Both the position numbers and the translations under genes were made by a program. A stretch of DNA of 64,000 bases from Guptibacillus hwajinpoensis (GTDB lineage Bacteria > Bacillota > Bacilli > Bacillales > Guptibacillaceae), in contig NZ_JAIVAE010000003.1 of the NCBI RefSeq assembly GCF_020171785.1, positions 434,001 to 498,000 of the forward strand, in the 5' to 3' direction. A model generated the notes under the pieces. That model saw only the letters and a program-made list of their open reading frames with translations. It made no database searches and had not been told where the DNA came from. Below, one piece after another: positions 35,856-45,164 of the stretch; position 1 is the first letter of the stretch, and each line of letters starts with the position of its first letter.

Positions 35856-36503
35856 TTATAAAGAATCAATCGCTTTACTAATCTCATCATCTCCTGAAAT
35901 GAGGTCAAACGAGCGACGAATCGTATTCTCTTTTGTAAGTGAAGAAACCACCACTTGAGCTACATCTTCACGCGAGATTGACCCGCTACCGAGGTTTTCA
36001 GCAATTGATACCTTCCCTCTTCCTGGTTCATTTAATAGTCCACCTGGACGAACAATTGTATAGTCTAATTTACTCACTTCTAACAATTTGTCTGCGTAAT
36101 GTTTGGCTGCATAGTACGGCAGGAGTGACTCATGCCAATTTTCTCGATTGTGCGCCTGAAGTGCACTAATCATAACATACCGTTTAACCCCTATCTTTTC
36201 AGCAGCTTCTATCGTTTTTACAGCTCCATCTAAATCCACTAATAGCGTTTTATCTGATCCCGTACTCCCACCTGAACCTGCGGCAAAAATTACCGCGTCG
36301 CTCCCTTTCATAGCTTCAGAAATAACTTCAACTGAGTCTTCAAGACTTGCCACTACAGATTCAATTCCCCTATTGGCTAATTCATCTGCCTGCTCTTGTT
36401 TTCGAACCATTGCTTTCAAGGAATGGTCCTTGTTGCTATGAAGAAGATTAACAATATTTTGGCCAACCTGGCCGTTTGCTCCAATAACGAGTACATTCAT
36501 CAT
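35856..36503 (-). CDS. yhfK: NAD(P)-binding atypical SDR, YhfK-like
   Basis: 215 aa. NAD(P) fold VIGANGQVGQNIV at the N-terminus, FAAGSGGSTGSDKTLLVDLDGA, and YVMISALQAHNRENW with YAAKHYAD; it matches the SDR_a5/YhfK group and lacks a classical YxxxK in full context. Function in B. subtilis is not defined; relatives reduce or merely bind flavin/NAD(P). ATG at 36503 or 36500 after AAAGGAGCG. It is 59 nt from the end of the MFS gene upstream, so cotranscription is possible. Confidence 0.85.
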   Translation of the reverse strand: MMNVLVIGANGQVGQNIVNLLHSNKDHSLKAMVRKQEQADELANRGIESVVASLEDSVEVISEAMKGSDAVIFAAGSGGSTGSDKTLLVDLDGAVKTIEAAEKIGVKRYVMISALQAHNRENWHESLLPYYAAKHYADKLLEVSKLDYTIVRPGGLLNEPGRGKVSIAENLGSGSISREDVAQVVVSSLTKENTIRRSFDLISGDDEISKAIDSL

Positions 36504-36561
36504 AAAACGCTCCTTTCGAACAATCTATGCCCATTATTTCAAACCCTTTTTACTATCGCAA

Positions 36562-37737
36562 CTAACTAGCTTGCTTTTTCAACAGGGACGACACGGTCCG
36601 ACGATCTCTTGTCATAGAAAATACCGCTGAAGCTAACGCTAGTAGTATAAACATTCCTCCAACTGTTGCGTTCATTTCCACTGTGTATTTTTCAATAGCA
36701 TAGGCACCAACAGAAGATCCGAGGGCAATACCGAGATGAAGAGCCGAGTTATTTAAACTTTGTTGAATATCAGATGATTCAGGTGCCAATTCAATTAAAT
36801 AACTTTGTTGAGCCGGTGTGATCCCCCAGCTTAGCATACTCCAAATCACCATAATAATAAGAAAAAGCGGGAAAGAGAACGTGGTATAAGGGATGACAAA
36901 CATCGCCACTGCAAAAACTATAATGGATATTAGTATAGTTGGCCTTGTACCAAACCGATCGGAAGCAACTCCGCCTAATCCTCCTCCAGCAACAGCTGCT
37001 ACTCCAAAGATTAGATAAACAATACTTACCCAATTTCCCGATAATCCAAGCGTTGTTTTTAAAAACGGGGTGAGGTAGCCATAAAGTGTTAGATGACCAG
37101 TTAGAAACAGAAAAGATGTTAATTGAGCAGTTAAAATACGCTTATCCTTAAGTGTTCTGATTTGCTTACGAATTGGAATGGCTGGTTTTGGCTGGATTTT
37201 TTCCATAAACAAAGCAACCCCAGCCATTGCTAATACTGTAAGACCAATAATCAGAATAAATGGTGCCTTCCATCCAAAAGCATTTCCTAGCATTAAGCCA
37301 ATCGGGACACCTAAAACGAGTGATGCACTGATTCCCATAAAAACAACACCGATTGCTCGTGCGCGATATTCCTGTTTGACGATGTTTGATGCCATCGTAA
37401 CGCACAGAACAACTAAAAGAGACCCACTTGCTGCAGAAATGATCCTTGCTGCCATTAACACCGGAAATGTTGTACTTAATACAGCGATGAAATTACCTAC
37501 AAGAAAAATAACAAGCGATAAGAGCGTCAGTTTTTTTCGTTCTATTTTTGCGGTCATCGATAATAGGATTGGCCCCATTATCGCAAACACAATGGAGAAA
37601 ACACTAATTAGCAGGCCTGTTTTACCTAGACTAATCTTTAAATCATCTGCTACCAGATCAAGAATACCGCCAATAATTAATTCAACCATACCAACTACAA
37701 ACGAAACGATGGTAAGTAAGTACACGCGTTTATTCAT
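36562..37737 (-). CDS. MFS transporter, AraJ/drug-efflux type
   Basis: 391 aa from ATG 37737 (AGGA precedes it; GTG 37749 is an alternative), twelve helices. The helix 2-3 loop reads LSMTAKIERKKLTLLS and helix 5 has the GVPIGLMLGNAFGWKAPF block of DHA1-family exporters. Likely exports a small molecule or drug. Divergent from the TrmB regulator gene, with an inverted repeat in between, so regulated by it in all likelihood. Confidence 0.87.
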   Translation of the reverse strand: MNKRVYLLTIVSFVVGMVELIIGGILDLVADDLKISLGKTGLLISVFSIVFAIMGPILLSMTAKIERKKLTLLSLVIFLVGNFIAVLSTTFPVLMAARIISAASGSLLVVLCVTMASNIVKQEYRARAIGVVFMGISASLVLGVPIGLMLGNAFGWKAPFILIIGLTVLAMAGVALFMEKIQPKPAIPIRKQIRTLKDKRILTAQLTSFLFLTGHLTLYGYLTPFLKTTLGLSGNWVSIVYLIFGVAAVAGGGLGGVASDRFGTRPTILISIIVFAVAMFVIPYTTFSFPLFLIIMVIWSMLSWGITPAQQSYLIELAPESSDIQQSLNNSALHLGIALGSSVGAYAIEKYTVEMNATVGGMFILLALASAVFSMTRDRRTVSSLLKKQAS

Positions 37738-37761
37738 TATTCCTCGCACTCCTCATTAAAA

Positions 37762-37783
37762 AGTTACCACTAAAAGGGTAACT
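37762..37783. promoter_or_regulatory. Inverted repeat between the MFS and TrmB genes
   Basis: AGTTACC, 8 bp, GGTAACT. A related half, GGTTAC-TTTT-ACCC, lies at 37816-37829. The position between the divergent genes suggests a TrmB operator. Confidence 0.45.
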
Positions 37784-37889
37784 CTTTTCAAATGATTAAG
37801 CAATAGGAAAATGAAGGTTACTTTTACCCACTTAAATGGTTGTGCTATCATTAAAAGAAATGACCAGTAGAAGCAAGGAGAATAGTGAC

Positions 37890-38648
37890 ATGTTACAGCA
37901 GTTTGGATTTACGCAATACGAAAGCCAGGTCTATGAAGCACTTATTACAATCGATGAGGCTCTCGACGCCACTGCCATTGTCAAACGTTCAGGTGTTCCA
38001 CGATCTAAAGTGTATGATGTTCTGCGGCGTATGAGTGAAAAAGGAATGGTATTGGAATCAACAACAGAAAAAAAACGGCTCTATGCTCCTCTTCCACTTG
38101 AATCAGCAATTAAGAAACTTCAGCGTGACTTTAACGAAAATATAACCCAATTAAAAACCATTCAATCTCGTGAAAAAAAAGCTGATGATCGTGTTTGGAC
38201 ACTTAAGGAAGAACAGTCCATTCACTCCCTCGTCTCAGAACTCCTTCATTTATCATCTTCTTCGATTATCTTTTCTGGTTGGTCGGATGATATTGAGCAA
38301 CACCTTTCTATACTGGAGGAAAAAGAAGCTGAGGGGATATCTGTGGAAATTCATACAATAGGAAAGATACATTCTAACCTTAAAAATGTTACTACACTAA
38401 TACCAGACACAGATCATCAAAAACTGGAGCGAAGTCGAATTGTCGTCATTGATCATCATGAAATCTTGTTTGCTGGAATTGAAGAATCGAATTGGCAAGC
38501 GATCCATACGAAATCAAAACCACTCGTTACTTTCTTCACTGAATTTTTCTATCATGATATTGCGCTAACAGAAATTACCCGAAAGTTTGGGTCCACAATG
38601 ATGGAAGATTCCCACATTCGAGATGTACTGTTGAAATTACGTTATTGA
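37890..38648 (+). CDS. TrmB family transcriptional regulator
   Basis: 252 aa from ATG 37890 (MLQQFGFTQYESQVYEALI), preceded by AAGGAG; upstream in-frame GTG 37836 has no ribosome site. The N-terminal ~75 residues form the TrmB winged helix (SGVPRSKVYDVLRRMSEKGMV), then a coiled coil and a C-terminal sensor domain with the phospholipase-D-like fold seen in sugar-binding TrmB proteins. It probably controls the divergent MFS gene. Effector unknown. Confidence 0.88.
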   Translation: MLQQFGFTQYESQVYEALITIDEALDATAIVKRSGVPRSKVYDVLRRMSEKGMVLESTTEKKRLYAPLPLESAIKKLQRDFNENITQLKTIQSREKKADDRVWTLKEEQSIHSLVSELLHLSSSSIIFSGWSDDIEQHLSILEEKEAEGISVEIHTIGKIHSNLKNVTTLIPDTDHQKLERSRIVVIDHHEILFAGIEESNWQAIHTKSKPLVTFFTEFFYHDIALTEITRKFGSTMMEDSHIRDVLLKLRY

Positions 38649-38751
38649 CGGTGTACCACTATCTTATCAAGTAAAATTAACAACTCTTCTCATGGAAAAC
38701 ATGACGCACATGCCCTTAAAGACTTCTTTCACTTCTACACCTTCTAACTTC

Positions 38752-38784
38752 AAAAAAATCCCCTTCCATGATTATGGAGGGGAT
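38752..38784 (-). terminator. Terminator of abrB
   Basis: Minus-strand stem ATCCCC-TCCAT / ATGGAAGGGGAT with one bulged base and loop AATC, followed by T7. Confidence 0.82.
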
Positions 38785-38795
38785 GTAACGATCGC

Positions 38796-39101
38796 TTATT
38801 CGGCATTTAGCATTTCTTCCCTTTTCTTACCTAATTTCATTTCCAATTCTTCTTGTAGTAAAGCCATCCCTTCTTGACTGAGCACAATGTTACCATTTCC
38901 GAAAGTTTGGTTATTGTCTAGAATTTCACCTGTAATCATACAGGCCATGTCTGCTTGATACTTCTGTAATATGACCTTGTTTTCACTTGTGAAGATTTCA
39001 ATAGGATCTTTCACATTAATATCTAACGTACGTCGCAGTTCTTTTGGAATGACAATTCGGCCTAGTTCATCAATTTTCCTTACCACACCAGTGCTCTTCA
39101 T
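38796..39101 (-). CDS. abrB: Transition-state regulator AbrB
   Basis: 101 aa. The swapped-hairpin DNA-binding domain MKSTGVVRKIDELGRIVIPKELRRTLDI is nearly that of B. subtilis AbrB, and the C-terminal half (CMITGEILDN, LSQEGMALLQEELEMKL) fits its multimerisation region. It represses exoprotease and other stationary-phase genes in exponential growth. ATG 39101 lies 7 nt after GGGAGG. Neighbouring secreted proteases (bpr remnant, npr) are classic AbrB targets; no binding site was tested. Confidence 0.92.
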   Translation of the reverse strand: MKSTGVVRKIDELGRIVIPKELRRTLDINVKDPIEIFTSENKVILQKYQADMACMITGEILDNNQTFGNGNIVLSQEGMALLQEELEMKLGKKREEMLNAE

Positions 39102-39317
39102 CCTCATTCCTCCCTTTCGTTTTAGCGAACGTCTCTCTATTTCTTTTATCATAATATTGATAACATTTTAATGCAACGTTTATTGTGCCAAAATTCTGTA
39201 AATTTTCATTATTTCTTACTATTTCACAGGACTTTCCTTTTAATCCTGCTCCTTCAAAATATTTGGTTGAAGTTCACTATCTTTTCTACATAACCTTTAA
39301 TAGTTGCAACCATCTTC

Positions 39318-39354
39318 GTTTAGGGGGTAAACTAATAATGTTTAGACGGTAAAC
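39318..39354. promoter_or_regulatory. Two MarR-type operator palindromes
   Basis: GTTTAGGGGGTAAAC (39318-39332) and GTTTAGACGGTAAAC (39340-39354), each GTTTA-N5-TAAAC, centres 22 bp apart, i.e. two helix turns on the same face. The second ends 17 bp before the marR start. Confidence 0.75.
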
Positions 39355-39370
39355 TAGTGGAGGTAACGAA

Positions 39371-39823
39371 ATGGATAAAAAATTATGTGAAGCCGTTGAG
39401 CTTTTTGAAGAAGTCATTATGTATGGAACTGAGCGCATTATACGATCTTTCGAACATCAATTATTTGAAGAATACTCTTCTGAACAGCTCCAGATGCTTC
39501 AAATCATCTCGAAATCTGGTCGTATTTCACCTGGAAAACTCGCAGCCTTACAAGGTGTACATAAAAGCGCGATTTCCAACCGTTACAAAAAACTTGAAGC
39601 GAAAGGACTTTTAACGACGGTCGATTCAGAAAAGGATTTAAGAGGAAAAGCGATCACGCTTACGCAAAAAGGGAATGATGTTGTTGCTTTATTTAATGAA
39701 GTTATCTATGAGCATGTGGAAAATATCGTATTAAATGATTTTCACGAAGAAGAAATAAATGAATTCTTGCGTATCTTTCGCAAGTTAAGTTCAATTTTAA
39801 AAACAGAAGGAGATGCAAAATGA
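39371..39823 (+). CDS. MarR family transcriptional regulator
   Basis: 150 aa. Winged helix: SEQLQMLQIISKSGRISPGKLAALQGVHKSAISNRYKKLEAKGLLTTVDSEKDLRGKAITLT, including the wing with D-x-R. GGAGG precedes ATG. The stop overlaps the start of the MMPL gene (ATGA), so the regulator and the transporter are translationally coupled. Two palindromes immediately upstream imply autorepression. Ligand unknown; a membrane-active or lipophilic compound would suit an MMPL pump. Confidence 0.9.
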   Translation: MDKKLCEAVELFEEVIMYGTERIIRSFEHQLFEEYSSEQLQMLQIISKSGRISPGKLAALQGVHKSAISNRYKKLEAKGLLTTVDSEKDLRGKAITLTQKGNDVVALFNEVIYEHVENIVLNDFHEEEINEFLRIFRKLSSILKTEGDAK

Positions 39824-42465
39824 GACAAATTTTAAAATTTAAATGGCCAATTGCTATTGCCCTTATTGCGTTAACCGCCGTTTTATTTATTTTATCCCCC
39901 AACCTCACAAAACAAGCTGAAGAAGCCGGAACGTTTCAACTACCAGAAAACGCTGATTCTAAAATTGCAGCAGACTTACTAGAGGAAGCTGGTGCGGGAG
40001 ATGAAACGATTTCTGTTGTGTTTACTTATGATCAACCCGTCGAAGATAAAGCGCAACAGACGGTTTCTTCTATTGCAGAAGAACTCGAAGGAGAAGGATC
40101 CCTCATTAAAAATGTGCTCGATCCTTTTGGAAGTGAAGAATTAACAGAACAACTCGTTTCTGAAAATAAACAAACGGTTCTATTGCCTATTACGGTGGAC
40201 GGCACAGATGAAGAAGTGAATGATCTAGCAAATCGGATTCAGGAAGACATGATTCCAGATGACACAACGGCATATGTCACTGGAGAAGCGATTATTAATC
40301 ACGATGTGAACGAAAGCGCCCAGAAAGGTCTTGAGCGTACTGAAATAATAACTGTGGCTTTAATTTTCGTTTTATTACTTGCTGTTTTTCGTTCCATTAC
40401 AACTCCCTTTATCCCATTAGTTGCAGTTGGTATTACGTATCTCCTTAGTCAATCGATTGTTGCGTTTCTTATCGATTGGATTGGTTTTCCTGTATCCAAT
40501 TATACGCAAATTTTTCTAGTTGCCGTCTTATTCGGGATTGGCACAGACTACTGTATCCTCTTGTTGAGTAGATATAAAGAAGAATTAGCTGAGGGGCATT
40601 CTGTTGAAGATGCGATTGTAAATACGTACAAGACTGCCGGACGTACTTTATTAATAAGTGGATTAGCCGTTTTCATTGGTTTTGCTGCGATCGGCTTCGC
40701 TGACTTCCCTATCTTTAAATCTGCTGTTGGGGTTGCTGTCGGAATTGCTGTCTTAATGCTCGTTTTATTTACAATTGTTCCATTCTTTATGGCATTGCTA
40801 AAAGATAAACTGTTTTGGCCATCTAAACAATCAGCGTCTCATAAAGATAGTAAACTATGGACCAAGTTCGGTCGTTTCTCTATAAATAAACCAATTTGGT
40901 CGATGCTCGTTGTTGCTGTTATTATGGTTCCACTCCTTTTCACATACGACGATCAGCTGTCGTTTAATACTGTAAATGAGATTGGTAGTGACTATGAATC
41001 TGTGAAAGGCCTTGATGCGATTGAGGAAGGCTTTGGTAAAGGAGATTCGCTTCCTGTAAAGGTGATTCTTCAGCAAGATGACGCGATTGTAACTGAAGAA
41101 CTGCTTCCTTATATCGAAACAATCAGCAATAACATTGAGAAAAATGAAGACGTGGATTCTGTTAGATCAATTACAAGACCCACCGGAGAGGTTATTGATG
41201 ATTTCTATGTTGATTCACAACTTTCCCAGGTTGGTGATGGTCTAAATGAAGCAACGAGTGGACTAAATGAAGTTCAAAGCGGATTAACAGAAGTACAAAA
41301 CGGATTGGACCAAATTAACGGTCAAATCCCTTCTGATAGTAACGCTGGAGGCCTTGAAGAGGCAGTAAACGGATTAGGGCAAGTGAATGATCAGCTTGGT
41401 TCCATTTCACAGGGGCTTCAACAATCACAAAATGTAGCTGCAGCTTCAGAGCAGCTCGGTCAAGTTCAACAACAACTTGGACAAATTCAACAGGGGCTTG
41501 CTGGTGCCTCTTCCGATCTGCAAGGTCAGTCAGGTCAGGTTTCTGAACTAAGCGGGGGCATTTCGGATCTATCAAAAGGTGTTGGGTCATCAATTGATGG
41601 ACTGAATGAAATAAAGAACGGCTTACAGGACGCAGCAGATTTGGTAACCAATATGGGGAATTCGAACGCACTTCGAGACACGGGTGTTTTCATTCCAAAA
41701 GGTACGCTTGATAATGAAGAGTTTGAACCAGCCATTGAACGGTATGCATTCGATGAACAAAAGGCTGTTACGCTTGAAGTGATCTTAAAAGAAGATCCTT
41801 ATTCAACTGAGGCTATTCAAACCGTTCGTGAGATAAAAGAGACCGTCTCACGATCAATCGACGGAACACCACTTGAAGATGCTACTGTTGCTTATAGCGG
41901 GGTTTCAAGTATTAATAGCGACTTATCAGACATTTCAACGAGTGATTTTACAAGAACGGTTATCATCATGCTTGTTGGTTTATTTATTATCCTAACTGTC
42001 CTTTTCCGCTCCATGATTATGCCGATTGTGATGATTGGATCACTTCTACTTACGTACTTTACATCAATGGCGATTTCTGAATTAATCTTTATTAATCTAC
42101 TAGGCTATGACGGAATAACGTGGGCCGTTCCATTCTTTGGTTTTGTTATGCTCATAGCGCTTGGAGTCGACTATTCAATTTTCCTACTTGACCGATTTAA
42201 TGAAGAAGCTTCGATTGGCATTATGGAAGCCATGCATCGATCCATGGCTAAAATGGGTACGGTTGTCATCACTGCTGCAATTATATTAGCAGGTACATTT
42301 GGTGCAATGATGCCTTCTGGTGTACTAAGCTTAATGCAAATTGCTACAATTGTTATTACTGGATTGTTACTTTACGGTCTAATCGTTCTACCTCTTCTCA
42401 TTCCTGCTATTGTGGTATCATTTGGGAATGGCATTTGGTGGCCTTTTAAACCTAAAAAGCGATAA
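39820..42465 (+). CDS. MMPL/RND family transporter
   Basis: 881 aa. Two RND halves, each with one leading helix, an outer loop and a five- or six-helix bundle; FGIGTDYCILLLSRYKEEL and ALGVDYSIFLLDRFNEEA are the paired MMPL helix motifs. The second outer loop (about residues 470-620) is a long Gln/Gly-rich coiled coil (GLNEVQSGLTEVQNGLDQIN and similar), like YdfJ and Pip-type proteins, that could span the wall or dimerise. Expected to export lipids or hydrophobic compounds using the proton gradient. AAGGAG precedes ATG. Confidence 0.92.
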   Translation: MRQILKFKWPIAIALIALTAVLFILSPNLTKQAEEAGTFQLPENADSKIAADLLEEAGAGDETISVVFTYDQPVEDKAQQTVSSIAEELEGEGSLIKNVLDPFGSEELTEQLVSENKQTVLLPITVDGTDEEVNDLANRIQEDMIPDDTTAYVTGEAIINHDVNESAQKGLERTEIITVALIFVLLLAVFRSITTPFIPLVAVGITYLLSQSIVAFLIDWIGFPVSNYTQIFLVAVLFGIGTDYCILLLSRYKEELAEGHSVEDAIVNTYKTAGRTLLISGLAVFIGFAAIGFADFPIFKSAVGVAVGIAVLMLVLFTIVPFFMALLKDKLFWPSKQSASHKDSKLWTKFGRFSINKPIWSMLVVAVIMVPLLFTYDDQLSFNTVNEIGSDYESVKGLDAIEEGFGKGDSLPVKVILQQDDAIVTEELLPYIETISNNIEKNEDVDSVRSITRPTGEVIDDFYVDSQLSQVGDGLNEATSGLNEVQSGLTEVQNGLDQINGQIPSDSNAGGLEEAVNGLGQVNDQLGSISQGLQQSQNVAAASEQLGQVQQQLGQIQQGLAGASSDLQGQSGQVSELSGGISDLSKGVGSSIDGLNEIKNGLQDAADLVTNMGNSNALRDTGVFIPKGTLDNEEFEPAIERYAFDEQKAVTLEVILKEDPYSTEAIQTVREIKETVSRSIDGTPLEDATVAYSGVSSINSDLSDISTSDFTRTVIIMLVGLFIILTVLFRSMIMPIVMIGSLLLTYFTSMAISELIFINLLGYDGITWAVPFFGFVMLIALGVDYSIFLLDRFNEEASIGIMEAMHRSMAKMGTVVITAAIILAGTFGAMMPSGVLSLMQIATIVITGLLLYGLIVLPLLIPAIVVSFGNGIWWPFKPKKR

Positions 42466-42477
42466 GTTTCACCATAC

Positions 42478-42508
42478 AAAAGCTCAGAGCAAACCGCTCT
42501 GAGCTTTT
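42478..42508. terminator. Bidirectional terminator
   Basis: Stem AAAAGCTCAGAGC / GCTCTGAGCTTTT, loop AAACC, between the convergent MMPL and APH(6)-type genes. Confidence 0.88.
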
Positions 42509-42528
42509 TAAATCTATTTACCACTACT

Positions 42529-43458
42529 TCACCTTGCATACTGGCCTATTTCTCTTCCATACGTTTTTAAATACAACTTCTCAAAAATCTCAATCATTTG
42601 ATAAAAACGCTTATCATAGTTATCGCCTTCTACTGTCCATGAGGTCGCCAGTACGGTATGACAATAGCCCCAAAGTAGCAACCGCTCTTTATCTAGATTA
42701 AGATCCTTAGTGAAGATGTCTACTCGTTTTTGGGTCACTTCATAGACGTCTTTTTCCGGTAGCTTATTTAAAAGAAATTGAATTAAATCATACTCAGTTT
42801 CCCCCAATAATCCTTTTGGATCAATCGCAACCCAGTCAGTGTCCTCTGAAGCAAGCACATTGTAGTGATGAAAATCTCCGTGTAGTAACTTGTACTGAGC
42901 GATTGATTGATTCAGTTTCGTAAAAAGGCTTAGGGAAGTCCTAAGGACATGCGAAGAAAGTGGTCCATATCCATCCACATTCTGCATTACAGTATCTCGA
43001 AGCAACTTCTCTCTAACGGCTGTTGTTTGTAGCCGAGTATGACTTGGAGCAGGTATTGATAACTTTTTCATCACTAATCCAGCCTCGCGACAGGCTAGCT
43101 CATCGTTTTCTACTGTCGCAAGCGTGTGACCAGGAGATAATTTTTCTAAAATGATAATGCCTTTTTCTTTATCAAAGGCATTAACTTTAACCATCCCTTG
43201 GTGATTACACAAGCGCAAAGATTCCAGTTCATCAAGAAAGTCTGCTCCTGGTATACATAGTTTCACCACAACTTCTTTTCCACTCTCCAGCTTAGCTGGA
43301 GCAACATAGTTGATCGAGAGATGATAAGGATCCTCCATTTTCAGAGACCATTTTTGTTCACAATAGCGGATGATTTCCGGTAATTTCTGTAGCCATACTT
43401 TTCCTTCTTCCTTAAAATAAAAACAAACGGATTGAACAAACTGCTCTTGAAACTTCAT
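42529..43458 (-). CDS. APH(6)/hydroxyurea-type small-molecule phosphotransferase
   Basis: 309 aa protein-kinase-like fold. LLHGDFHHYNVL is the catalytic loop, AIDPKGLLGETEYDL the metal-binding segment; PKGL in place of the usual DxE/DFG form is typical of the aminoglycoside 6-phosphotransferase/hydroxyurea kinase family. KLCIPG carries the ATP Lys region. Such chromosomal genes may or may not confer streptomycin resistance; the natural substrate is unknown. It follows the permease gene by 15 nt and is probably cotranscribed. Confidence 0.82.
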   Translation of the reverse strand: MKFQEQFVQSVCFYFKEEGKVWLQKLPEIIRYCEQKWSLKMEDPYHLSINYVAPAKLESGKEVVVKLCIPGADFLDELESLRLCNHQGMVKVNAFDKEKGIIILEKLSPGHTLATVENDELACREAGLVMKKLSIPAPSHTRLQTTAVREKLLRDTVMQNVDGYGPLSSHVLRTSLSLFTKLNQSIAQYKLLHGDFHHYNVLASEDTDWVAIDPKGLLGETEYDLIQFLLNKLPEKDVYEVTQKRVDIFTKDLNLDKERLLLWGYCHTVLATSWTVEGDNYDKRFYQMIEIFEKLYLKTYGREIGQYAR

Positions 43459-43473
43459 TCTACACCTCCCCTT

Positions 43474-44847
43474 CTAATAAAGAAATAAAGTACAGTATGC
43501 GATCAAAACGCCGATAAAACCACACATCAAACTATACGAGATGTTTTTCAAAACAATTTTATAAGGATTCATTTTCAAACCTACGGAAGTTAGTGTAACG
43601 ATAAGGCCATAAGGAGCTGATGGAACAGTTGCGATCGCGCTACTGGCGAGCAGAATCGTTAACGTAACAGAAGGAAAAGCACTTAACAACAGCTCACTTA
43701 CGCCGCCAAAGATCCCCATTGTTGCAATGGGATGAACGCCTAATAATGTCATTATTAAAAAAGTAGCCTGGATGAAAAGCATAATGTAAACTTGATGCCC
43801 CTCAAGTGCCACAAGGGGGTCCTGTAAATATCGTAGGTATGGAGACGCGTTTAACGTTTCTGTGAAAAAAGATAGCGTTAGCAGTAAAACAATGAAATTA
43901 TGTAAATGGTTTGTTTGCCTTTTCCAATTGGGCCAGCCAATTTGAAAGAAACTTCTTTTTCGTTTCAACAATAATGCCCAAATGTACGCAAAGGGAAAAA
44001 GGGCGATCGTAACGGCAAACAAAAAGTTGAACTGAATAACATTGGTTAGAAAAACGACAACCATTAAGAACAGAACCAGCGCCACGATAAATTCCATTAA
44101 CTTCTTCTTACTACTTGCTCCTAACTTTGTAGGCGTACCAACCTCTTCTACCACTTCGTTGCGAAAGGTGATTTTTCCAATAATAGAATCAAACGCAAAG
44201 CCTAATAAAGCAACGAGCAACATCCAAGGTAACACCTCTAAGTAATTAGCATTTGTAATAAAGATTGATGTAGCGAGTAAAATTTCCAATGGACTCCAAA
44301 GTAACGCTAGAGAATATCCCCTTAAAGTCGACATGGCGATAAAACGGTTTCTGACGTGTGTTTTGGATTTTTTTAATTGATTTTTTAAAAGATCTTGAGA
44401 AATGGTTGCGGACGATAAATTCAAAAAGGCAGCTAGAGAAACCATGGTCGCTTCTCCTCGCACATATAAATCTCCCATTTTCTTCACATTGCCCCCGAGT
44501 AATGTTTGCAATATCTTATTATATCTCCCGGCTTTTACAACGCTATTCATCCATGGAAGCATGGATAAAAGAAACAACAATCCTATATTCCCTGCGAAAA
44601 AGGATGGAATCTGAACGATACTCATATCGCTTGAAAAATAAAAAAAGCCCCCTGCACTTAAAAGAATAATGCCAAGTATTTTAAAAACACGATCCGCTTC
44701 TTTGAAATTAATAACGATCATCACTATTGCTAATAGTCCAATTGTTGTATAAAGAGAAGCGTTTGACCAAAAGAGGTAGATCACATCCAATAGAAAAACG
44801 AATAAATAAAAAACGTAAATATGTTGAAACAGTCTAGTATTCCACAT
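43474..44847 (-). CDS. Ion-transporter-superfamily permease, unknown substrate
   Basis: 457 aa with about 11-12 membrane helices. The layout (two halves, each with a hairpin-like polar segment such as LNLSSATISQDLLKNQLKK and LLGVHPIATMGIFGGVSELLL) resembles ArsB/DASS/citrate-type permeases of the IT superfamily. HPIATMGIFGG corresponds to the second re-entrant region. I cannot name a substrate. Closest neighbour is the APH(6)-type kinase 15 nt downstream. Confidence 0.6.
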   Translation of the reverse strand: MWNTRLFQHIYVFYLFVFLLDVIYLFWSNASLYTTIGLLAIVMIVINFKEADRVFKILGIILLSAGGFFYFSSDMSIVQIPSFFAGNIGLLFLLSMLPWMNSVVKAGRYNKILQTLLGGNVKKMGDLYVRGEATMVSLAAFLNLSSATISQDLLKNQLKKSKTHVRNRFIAMSTLRGYSLALLWSPLEILLATSIFITNANYLEVLPWMLLVALLGFAFDSIIGKITFRNEVVEEVGTPTKLGASSKKKLMEFIVALVLFLMVVVFLTNVIQFNFLFAVTIALFPFAYIWALLLKRKRSFFQIGWPNWKRQTNHLHNFIVLLLTLSFFTETLNASPYLRYLQDPLVALEGHQVYIMLFIQATFLIMTLLGVHPIATMGIFGGVSELLLSAFPSVTLTILLASSAIATVPSAPYGLIVTLTSVGLKMNPYKIVLKNISYSLMCGFIGVLIAYCTLFLY

Positions 44848-45053
44848 GTTATTCTCCTATCCTATAGGCGAACGATGAGAGAATGTGATCAGTTCGTCTA
44901 CTTTCCCATTGTTAGTTTGCTTCCCTTATCCTATCGATAACCTCTCAAATTTTCAAGAATTCAAAATTCTTAAACTGCTAAAAACTCATTTTCAGCTAAC
45001 TGATGATCTCAAACACTGAGCATTCTTTGTCTTTACTTTGTTAAACTGTAATC

Positions 45054-45087
45054 AAAAAAAGTACCGCCCGATTTAACGGACGGTACA
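45054..45087 (-). terminator. Terminator of the cwlK-Nudix operon
   Basis: Minus-strand stem GTACCGTCC / GGGCGGTAC with one mismatch, then T7. The interval 44848-45053 shows no gene. Confidence 0.75.
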
Positions 45088-45164
45088 AAAGGGGGAAAAT
45101 TATGTTAGTTTAAATTTACCCCTTTTTAAAATACCTAAACCTTTTTTTCTAAAAATCTTTTCAT

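Noticed and set aside
37178-37759. 193-codon open frame antisense to the MFS gene
   Set aside because: Composition is the mirror of a hydrophobic protein; no start signal and no recognisable motif.
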